DNA from: Clostridiales bacterium
GTDB lineage: Bacteria > Bacillota > Clostridia > Caldicoprobacterales > DTU083
Assembly: GCA_012512335.1 (NCBI GenBank)
Contig: JAAZEK010000234.1
Coordinates: forward strand, 1 to 9,461
Reading direction: 5' to 3'
DNA: 9,461 nucleotides
The position numbers were made by a program, and so were the translations under genes. The notes under the pieces were generated by a model that did no database searches, was not told where the DNA came from, and was given only the letters and a program-made list of their open reading frames with translations. This document shows positions 1-5,277 of the stretch, piece by piece (positions within the stretch are counted from its first letter, which is position 1; the number at the start of each line of letters is the position of its first letter).

Positions 1-1
1 G

Positions 2-100
2 AGTAAAGCATCTTATCCTATTTTGATGATGAAGTCTCAGGATATGACCCTTGAGGACATCTTCATTCAGGTAACTACCGAGGAAGAGGGGGTACGCTGA
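2..100 (+). CDS. ABC transporter ATP-binding protein, C-terminal end only (partial)
   Basis: An open frame enters from the left edge and stops at TGA 98-100, giving about 32 residues. They include SYPILMMKSQDMTLEDIFIQ, followed by a short acidic tail. The 'TLEDIFIQVT' pattern is typical of the extreme C-terminus of ABC-2 type ATPases of the GldA/CcmA class ('LEDVFLxLT'), which power the partner permease. No Walker or signature motif lies inside the window, so the assignment rests on this tail plus context. The stop is separated by one base from the start of an ABC-2 permease, so the two are surely co-transcribed and probably translationally coupled. The 5' part of the gene is outside the window. 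Confidence 0.8.
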   Translation, partial: SKASYPILMMKSQDMTLEDIFIQVTTEEEGVR

Positions 101-101
101 T

Positions 102-965
102 ATGCTGGCAATTATAAAAAAAGAGTTCCTGACATATTTTAAGTCTACAATAGGTTATATTTTTATGGCCTCCATGTTGTTTTTTGTAGGGCTTTTCTTT
201 TACTTCACTAATCTTTTAAGCATGAGCCCTCAATATATAGGTGTGCTTTCCAATATTACCTTTGTGTTTATGCTGGTAGTGCCCGTTTTGACTATGCGTC
301 TTTTAGCAGAAGAAGCAAAGCAGAAAACTGATCAGTTACTACTAACTAGTCCTATTAGTGTATTAGAGATTGTATTAGGGAAGTATTTAGGAGCTATTAG
401 TGTTTTATTGATCACCTTAGCGATTACCTTTATCTATCCTTTAATCATAAGTACAATGGGCGCTCTAAACTGGGGAGAAACCATTGGTGGTTACATTGGC
501 TTCTTTTTACTTGGTTGTGCTTTGATTTCCGTAGGTTTGTTTATTTCTTCTATTACTGACAACCAGGTAGTTGCAGCTGTAGTTACTTTCACTGCTCTTT
601 TATTCATATGGTTCATGGATAGTCTTATCAGCAGTCTGCCAACTGACATGATATCGGGACTGATTTTTGCTGGTGTTTTGGTAGCAGCTGTTGTCCTTGT
701 TTTCTATACGAGTACTAAGAACTGGTATATTAGTGCTGGTATTTTAGTGGTTGGAGCAGTAGCTATTGCATTGGGTTATTTTTTACAGCCTTCATTTTAT
801 TACGGATTAATTGGCAGAGTATTAGGCTGGTTTTCATTGCTAAGTCGCTATCAGGACTTTTCTTTGGGCATCTTTAGTTTAAGCCCGATTATATATTATA
901 TCACCTTCTCTGGCTTCTTTATTTATCTGACAGTTCGGATGCTTGAGAAGAAGAGATGGAGCTAA
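102..965 (+). CDS. ABC-2 type transporter permease, GldF-like
   Basis: A 287-residue integral membrane protein, expected to form the membrane channel of an ABC exporter with the ATPase encoded just upstream. About eight hydrophobic segments are visible, near residues 17-37, 47-66, 97-117, 129-150, 156-174, 184-202, 208-227 and 262-280. The cytoplasmic loop RLLAEEAKQKTDQLLLTSPI (residues 66-85), followed by GKYLG at 93-97, is the hallmark of ABC-2 permeases of the GldF/NosY type ('R..aEE...T.e.LL.sPis...ivlGK'). The ATG lies 1 nt after the previous stop, and a G-rich ribosome binding site (gaggggg, about 86-92) lies inside the upstream gene. The length is normal for the family. The substrate cannot be read from the sequence. 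Presence of GldG-like and DUF4340 genes downstream fits the GldF subtype better than a generic drug or lipid exporter. Confidence 0.9.
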   Translation: MLAIIKKEFLTYFKSTIGYIFMASMLFFVGLFFYFTNLLSMSPQYIGVLSNITFVFMLVVPVLTMRLLAEEAKQKTDQLLLTSPISVLEIVLGKYLGAISVLLITLAITFIYPLIISTMGALNWGETIGGYIGFFLLGCALISVGLFISSITDNQVVAAVVTFTALLFIWFMDSLISSLPTDMISGLIFAGVLVAAVVLVFYTSTKNWYISAGILVVGAVAIALGYFLQPSFYYGLIGRVLGWFSLLSRYQDFSLGIFSLSPIIYYITFSGFFIYLTVRMLEKKRWS

Positions 966-978
966 GGGGGGGACAGGG

Positions 979-2427
979 ATGAAATTTAAAAATAACAAAA
1001 TAAACCTTTTACAATCATTCAAAAGCAAGAAGTTTAAATATGGCGGCTATGCAACTGTTATGACTCTCATTGTCATAGCTGCTCTCATCATAGTAAATCT
1101 TGTTGCAGATTTAATACCCGTTAGAATAGACCTGACCTCAAACAAGATGTATTCCCTGTCTGAGCAGACAGAGGAAGCGCTAGGTAATCTTGAAGAGGAT
1201 ATCACGATTAACTTTATTGGGGAGCCTGGCACTGCAGATGTAATGATTGAAGAAATTGTACAGCGCTATGCAAGACTCAGCAATCGCATTAATACAGATT
1301 ATATGGATCCTGTACGAGATCCCCTAACAGCACAGAAATACACTAAGGATGGGGGACAACTGAATTACGGTAGTCTGTTAATAGAAAGTGGCGAAGTGTT
1401 TAGAATTATTTCCCAGTACGATATGTACAACTTTACTCAGAATCAAAGCACTGGTCAAACACAGGTGGAATCCCTAGCAGTTGAACAGAGACTTACTTCT
1501 GCCATTCTATACGTTAGTGGTGCTGAAATGCCAGTGGCATATATGCTGGAGGGTCATGGGGAAGCAACCCTGAATTATAACACTACAAAACAAATGGAGC
1601 TAGAAAACTTCGATCTTCAAAGCTTGAATTTGATGGGCTTGGATGAGGTACCGGAAGATGCTGACCTATTGATTATAAATGGTCCCCAGCGTGATTTAAG
1701 TCAAGAAGAGTTGACAGTTTTAGAAGACTATTTTAGCAATAACGGCAAGGCTATCTTCATGATTGATCTACTGGTTCAGGAATTGCCTAATTTTCAGGCG
1801 CTATTCCAAACTTATGGAATACAATTAAGCAATTCATTAGTTGTAGAAGGCGAACAGGGCAAATATATTGGTGGTAATCCTCTGTATTTATTACCTGACC
1901 TAAGTGATCATGACATTGTAAGCCCAATTAAAAGTAATAAAATACCTTTGATTATTGACATTGCACAAGCTATCGAAGTATCTGACAGTACAAGAAATAC
2001 ATTAACCATCGATTCTTTGCTGACAACATCGGACAAAGCCTTTGCTAGAAGTGCAACTAGTAGTGAAACTAGTTTGGAAAAACAGGCGGACGATATTTCT
2101 GGTCCTTTTTCCCTTGCAGTTGCCATTGAAGACAGGGTATACAATCTATCTGCAAATGAAACCTACACTGCCCGTATGGTGGTAATTGGAAATTCTAGTT
2201 TTCTGAATACTGGTCTTGAAGGCGCAAGCAATCTATTTATGAACAGCTTGAACTGGGTGTTTGAAAGAGAAGAATCTATAAGCATTAGGCCGAAGGCTTT
2301 AGGTGTACAGCCACTTACAATTACTGCTACACAGCAGAAGGTATATGGTGCTCTATCAATGATTATTATTCCCGTTGCCTGCCTAATTGCTGGATTAGTG
2401 GTCTGGCTGAGGAGGCGTAACCTATGA
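979..2427 (+). CDS. GldG-like ABC transporter auxiliary protein (membrane-anchored extracytoplasmic domain)
   Basis: A 482-residue protein of the GldG / ABC-type uncharacterized transport system family. A basic N-terminus (about residues 1-20) precedes one membrane helix (about 25-47). A large soluble domain follows, and a second helix lies at about 457-477 before a basic RRR tail, so both ends should be cytoplasmic and the bulk outside. Family signatures are DLTSNKMYSLSEQT (51-64), EGHGE (191-195), the DLSQEEL...YFSNNGKAIFMID block (239-263) and the GNSSFLN...NLFMNSLNWV block near 404-427. I prefer ATG 979 to the in-frame ATG 943: a strong G-rich site (aaggggggg, 964-972) sits at good distance, the upstream start would overlap the permease, and its extra 12 residues look unlike the family. 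The gene starts 13 nt after the permease stop and overlaps the next gene by 4 nt. It probably works with the ABC permease; its biochemical role is unknown. Confidence 0.88.
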   Translation: MKFKNNKINLLQSFKSKKFKYGGYATVMTLIVIAALIIVNLVADLIPVRIDLTSNKMYSLSEQTEEALGNLEEDITINFIGEPGTADVMIEEIVQRYARLSNRINTDYMDPVRDPLTAQKYTKDGGQLNYGSLLIESGEVFRIISQYDMYNFTQNQSTGQTQVESLAVEQRLTSAILYVSGAEMPVAYMLEGHGEATLNYNTTKQMELENFDLQSLNLMGLDEVPEDADLLIINGPQRDLSQEELTVLEDYFSNNGKAIFMIDLLVQELPNFQALFQTYGIQLSNSLVVEGEQGKYIGGNPLYLLPDLSDHDIVSPIKSNKIPLIIDIAQAIEVSDSTRNTLTIDSLLTTSDKAFARSATSSETSLEKQADDISGPFSLAVAIEDRVYNLSANETYTARMVVIGNSSFLNTGLEGASNLFMNSLNWVFEREESISIRPKALGVQPLTITATQQKVYGALSMIIIPVACLIAGLVVWLRRRNL

Positions 2428-3878
2428 AGAGAAAGCGCAGTTTCATTGCAATACTTGTTGTACTTGCTTTGTTGATTGGCGTTTATGTTTACCTGTCAAA
2501 CCGGCCGCCTGACACGCCAGAAGTGGTAGATAAAGAGCCAGCAATTGATATCTCCAAGCTGGATCGTGAGAAGATAGTAGAGCTCAGTATAGATAATGGA
2601 AGTTTGGAAGAGCCCTTGATATTCGAGAAGGAAACAAAAACCGTGAAAAAGGGTGACAAGGAAGAAACAGAATCCTACTGGGTTAACACCACACCTTATC
2701 CAGTAAAACTACTTCAATCCAAAGTGGATGAGCTGTCCAGAAGCTTTTCTTCTCTGACTGCTGAAGTAGTAGTGGAAGAAGATCCTCAGGATCTATCTCG
2801 ATATGGTTTGGATAAACCTACTGCAACAGGTACAGCAACCTTAGATGATAATACGAAGGTTACAATTAAGCTTGGTAATAAGACAGCTGAGGGAACAACC
2901 TGGTACTTGATGAAGGAAGGGGATCCCAAGGTTTACACTGTATACAACCAGCATGGGCAACGCCTTAACTCTGCTCTATCTGACTTTAGAGACAAAACTT
3001 TACCAACTGTGGATGCTACCATGATGTCCTATCTTAACATTAGTGGTGAAGACAGACGGGAAATAGAGATTAAGATTAGCGACGATATTTCAGAAGAGCA
3101 AGCCACATATGGAATAGGTTTGTATTTCATGACCAAGCCTTTCAAAAGGCCAAGAGGTGTAGACAGCGAAAAATTAGGTGAGAATTTGGAGAAGTTGTCT
3201 GGTCTTAATATTAAGGACTTTGTAGAGGACCATCCAACAGATTTGAGTAAATATGGTCTAGATCAACCTAAACTACAATTTCTAATAAAGGATACAGAAG
3301 GTAACACTATGGAGCTTTCCTTCGGGAATAAACTGGATGATGGAACTATATACTTTAAGACACCAGATTCCGATGCAGTTTACCTAATGGATCAATCTCG
3401 AATGGAATTTATGGAATTTGAGCCTATGACAATAACCGATAAATTCGCTTTGCTTATGAATATACAGGATGTAGATGGGGTAACCATAGAAGGCAGAGGT
3501 AGAAAAAACACTCTTAGCATCACTCGCAAAACAGAGAAAGCGGAAGATGAAGATGAAGAAGATGAGGTCATCGAAACCTTTTTCCTAGATGGAGAGGAAG
3601 TTGAAGAAAAGCCTTTCAAGAGCTTTTATCAAAGTTTAATCGGTATAATAATAGATATGGAAAAGCCTCATACTGCTCAGGGAACTCCTGACCTGAAAAT
3701 CACATATCACAAAGTCGAGGGTGGAGATGCAACTGTAGCCGTCCACCCCCATGATCGTGATTTTTACTCATTGGTAGTAGAAGGAGATATGGAATCGGAA
3801 TTCCTAATTTATAAGAACCGCCTGGATTGGGTATTTAATGACTTGGATAGCCTAATTGCAGGGGATGTTGAGGAGTAA
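2424..3878 (+). CDS. DUF4340 domain-containing membrane-anchored protein
   Basis: A 484-residue protein with an N-terminal KRKR motif and one hydrophobic helix (about residues 7-25), then a hydrophilic region that should lie outside the membrane. It works best as a signal anchor; no lipobox cysteine is present. The body contains a repeated unit: residues about 86-175 and 234-325 align, each with DLS(R/K)YGLD(K/Q)P, then LGNK or FGNK, then a short strand ending in VYTV or VYLM. A weaker third copy appears at about 386-470. A very acidic stretch (AEDEDEEDEVIE, 373-384) separates the second and third units. This pattern matches DUF4340, which is often encoded after GldG-like genes. The start ATG overlaps the GldG stop (ATGA), showing translational coupling, and the upstream 'gaggag' serves as ribosome binding site. 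It is the last gene of the operon. Function is unknown; a role as extracytoplasmic partner of the ABC complex is inferred from context. Confidence 0.85.
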   Translation: MKRKRSFIAILVVLALLIGVYVYLSNRPPDTPEVVDKEPAIDISKLDREKIVELSIDNGSLEEPLIFEKETKTVKKGDKEETESYWVNTTPYPVKLLQSKVDELSRSFSSLTAEVVVEEDPQDLSRYGLDKPTATGTATLDDNTKVTIKLGNKTAEGTTWYLMKEGDPKVYTVYNQHGQRLNSALSDFRDKTLPTVDATMMSYLNISGEDRREIEIKISDDISEEQATYGIGLYFMTKPFKRPRGVDSEKLGENLEKLSGLNIKDFVEDHPTDLSKYGLDQPKLQFLIKDTEGNTMELSFGNKLDDGTIYFKTPDSDAVYLMDQSRMEFMEFEPMTITDKFALLMNIQDVDGVTIEGRGRKNTLSITRKTEKAEDEDEEDEVIETFFLDGEEVEEKPFKSFYQSLIGIIIDMEKPHTAQGTPDLKITYHKVEGGDATVAVHPHDRDFYSLVVEGDMESEFLIYKNRLDWVFNDLDSLIAGDVEE

Positions 3879-3912
3879 TTAAAACTAGATAGTAAATAAT
3901 ATAGAACAGCTT

Positions 3913-3954
3913 AACCTGCCACCTTGGATATATAGTCGGGGTGGCAGGTTTTTT
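3913..3954 (+). terminator. Rho-independent terminator of the ABC/GldG/DUF4340 operon
   Basis: An 11-bp perfect stem pairs 3913-3923 (aacctgccacc) with 3940-3950 (ggtggcaggtt) across a 16-nt loop. It runs directly into six T residues (3949-3954). It lies 35 nt after the DUF4340 stop codon, which is the expected place for an operon-ending terminator. Confidence 0.93.
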
Positions 3955-3960
3955 AGTTTT

Positions 3961-4125
3961 GGAGTTAGATTAACGAAGCAGGGGGAACTCACTGCGTTCA
4001 GACAGTGGAAGGTGCTTAACGCATTTTCTGCTGATATTCGCAAGATTGATAATCGTTCCTGCAAAGGCTCATTCCATATGTTTTATTATTTTGGCCAACA
4101 GTAACAGTGCAGATTAGCTTTTTAA
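3961..4125. other. Intergenic stretch with no supported gene; small competing inverted repeats
   Basis: Between the operon terminator and the argC promoter I see no gene with a start and ribosome binding site. Two small inverted repeats overlap each other: CACTG 3990-3994 with CAGTG 4003-4007, and TGCGTT 3993-3998 with AACGCA 4018-4023. They could not both form at once. A further AGCAG 3977-3981 can pair with CTGCT 4028-4032, enclosing both. No T-run follows, so it does not look like a terminator. The helices are short enough to be chance. Confidence 0.3.
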
Positions 4126-4139
4126 TTTGGAATGCAATA

Positions 4140-4168
4140 TGGTACAATATCAATAGATTAGGTATAAT
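4140..4168 (+). promoter_or_regulatory. Putative argC promoter region with two candidate -10 boxes
   Basis: Two -10-like elements stand upstream of argC. TATAAT at 4163-4168 is a perfect consensus, but the hexamer 17 nt upstream (tggtac) is a poor -35. TACAAT at 4143-4148 is preceded by TGG at 4140-4142, giving an extended -10 (TGnTACAAT), which can work without a good -35. CAATAT occurs twice exactly 10 bp apart (4135-4140 and 4145-4150), which could be a regulator site or chance. A start from the TATAAT box would fall near 4175, at the foot of the leader hairpin. No clear ArgR operator was recognised. Confidence 0.5.
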
Positions 4169-4175
4169 GGCTTAG

Positions 4176-4197
4176 GGGCAGACGATTCCGTCTGCTC
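4176..4197 (+). promoter_or_regulatory. Leader hairpin directly before the argC ribosome binding site
   Basis: GCAGACG (4178-4184) and CGTCTGC (4189-4195) form a perfect 7-bp stem with a 4-nt loop (attc). A G-U pair and a G-C pair extend it to 4176-4197. The strong ribosome binding site AAGGAGGT (4199-4206) begins just 1-3 nt after the stem and sits 5 nt before the argC ATG. No T-run follows, so it is not a terminator. If transcription starts from the TATAAT box, the stem would be at the very 5' end of the message. It could stabilise the mRNA or tune ribosome access. Confidence 0.6.
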
Positions 4198-4211
4198 GAA
4201 GGAGGTTAATT

Positions 4212-5159
4212 ATGTCATTCAAAATTTATGTAGATGGACAAGAAGGGACCACTGGTCTTCAAATTCAAGATTATTTAGCTCAAAGAAATGACTTGAAGCT
4301 ACTCAAGATAGACCCTGAGAAACGTAAGGACATTGCAGCTAGGAAGAAATTGTTAAATGAAGCAGATTTGGTTTTTCTCTGCTTGCCAGATGCTGCCGCA
4401 AAGGAATCTGTTTCTCTTATAGAAAACAACCATACCAAAGTAGTAGATGCCAGTACTGCCCACCGAATTAATAAGGATTGGGTATATGGCTTGCCTGAGC
4501 TTGGTAATGGACAAAGGGAATGCATTACCAGGTCCAATCGAGTGGCTAATCCTGGTTGTCATTCCACAGGATTCATCTTACTAGTTAATCCATTGATTAA
4601 AATGGGAATTCTTCCTACAGATTATCCTGTAAGCTGCACCTCAATAACTGGGTACAGTGGTGGAGGACGTAAGCTTATTGAAAAATACCAAGAAGTTAAG
4701 AAATCACAAAGCATTGATAGTCCAAAGCCATATGGGCTTAAACTCCAGCACAAGCACTTGCCAGAGATGACAGCATTAACCGGGTTGGACAATCCACCTG
4801 TTTTTTTACCTATCGTTGCAAATTATTATAAGGGCATGGCAGTTTCTGTGCCTTTGGTGATGGATAAGCTCATAGAAAAGACAAAAGCGGAGGATATTCA
4901 GAAGCGATTGTCTGACTTTTATGCAGGTGAGAAGTTTGTTACTGTTATGCCATATGAAGACGATAGCCTGCTTGAAGAAGGTAATTTCTTTAATGTAGAA
5001 GCATGCAATGATACTAATAATGTAGATATTTTCGTATTTGGACATGAAGAGCAAGTCCTTCTGATAGCACGCTTTGATAACTTAGGAAAAGGCGCATCGG
5101 GGGCTGCAGTTCAGAACATGAATTTGATGCTTGGACTGGGTGAAAGTACAGGCTTGTAG
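4212..5159 (+). CDS. argC: N-acetyl-gamma-glutamyl-phosphate reductase, short (type 2) form
   Basis: A 315-residue cytoplasmic enzyme that reduces N-acetyl-glutamyl-5-phosphate to N-acetylglutamate semialdehyde with NADPH, the third step of arginine biosynthesis. The N-terminal nucleotide-binding fold starts with VDGQEGTTGL (residues 7-16). The catalytic cysteine is C116 in ANPGCHSTG. The substrate/catalytic segment HKHLPEM carries H182, the likely catalytic base. The C-terminus has the family pattern GKGASGAAVQNMNLMLGL (293-310). The length of about 315 fits the short ArgC subfamily rather than the 340-350 residue form. The start is fixed by AAGGAGGT 5 nt upstream and by the N-terminus beginning right at the dinucleotide-binding strand. 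No argJ, argB, argD or other arginine gene lies within the window, and the gene seems to be its own transcription unit. All key residues are present, so it should be active. Confidence 0.95.
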   Translation: MSFKIYVDGQEGTTGLQIQDYLAQRNDLKLLKIDPEKRKDIAARKKLLNEADLVFLCLPDAAAKESVSLIENNHTKVVDASTAHRINKDWVYGLPELGNGQRECITRSNRVANPGCHSTGFILLVNPLIKMGILPTDYPVSCTSITGYSGGGRKLIEKYQEVKKSQSIDSPKPYGLKLQHKHLPEMTALTGLDNPPVFLPIVANYYKGMAVSVPLVMDKLIEKTKAEDIQKRLSDFYAGEKFVTVMPYEDDSLLEEGNFFNVEACNDTNNVDIFVFGHEEQVLLIARFDNLGKGASGAAVQNMNLMLGLGESTGL

Positions 5160-5160
5160 G

Positions 5161-5189
5161 CAGGATAGGGCTTATCTGATATGTTTTTT
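5161..5189 (+). terminator. Weak possible terminator after argC
   Basis: CAGGATA and TATCTG right after the argC stop can form a six-pair stem with one bulged G and a 5-nt loop. It is followed a few bases later by TTTTTTT. The stem is AT-rich and short and the T-run is not immediately adjacent, so termination is doubtful and read-through into recD2 is possible. Confidence 0.3.
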
Positions 5190-5221
5190 TATTTTATTTG
5201 GCTAGCAGTGAACAGTAGTCT

Positions 5222-5250
5222 TTCCTAGTAGTTAGTAACTTGATTATGAT
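5222..5250 (+). promoter_or_regulatory. Weak candidate promoter for recD2
   Basis: TATGAT at 5245-5250 matches the -10 consensus at five of six positions. The hexamer 17 nt upstream, TTCCTA at 5222-5227, is a poor -35. Initiation would fall near 5257, giving a leader of about 20 nt that contains the AAGGTG ribosome binding site. This would also leave an ATG at 5260 almost at the 5' end, another reason to prefer the start at 5278. Confidence 0.3.
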
Positions 5251-5277
5251 TGGCAATATATGACAAGGTGTGAGAAA

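Noticed and set aside
943..978. Upstream in-frame ATG extending the GldG-like protein by 12 residues
   Set aside because: It would overlap the permease, has no clear ribosome binding site, and the added residues are basic/Gly-rich and unlike the family. ATG 979 has a strong site.
1047..1232. Open frames on the minus strand within the operon, recD2 and other genes
   Set aside because: They are antisense shadows of well-supported plus-strand genes, lack ribosome binding sites and are Ser/Ile-rich as expected of reverse-complement reading.
3889..4104. Open frame of about 71 codons in the gap before argC
   Set aside because: It runs through the terminator hairpin, has no start codon with a ribosome binding site, and the translation resembles no family I recognise.
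5260..5277. Upstream in-frame ATG extending RecD2 by six residues
   Set aside because: No ribosome binding site precedes it; AAGGTG sits at the right distance for ATG 5278, and family members begin close to the OB-like segment.
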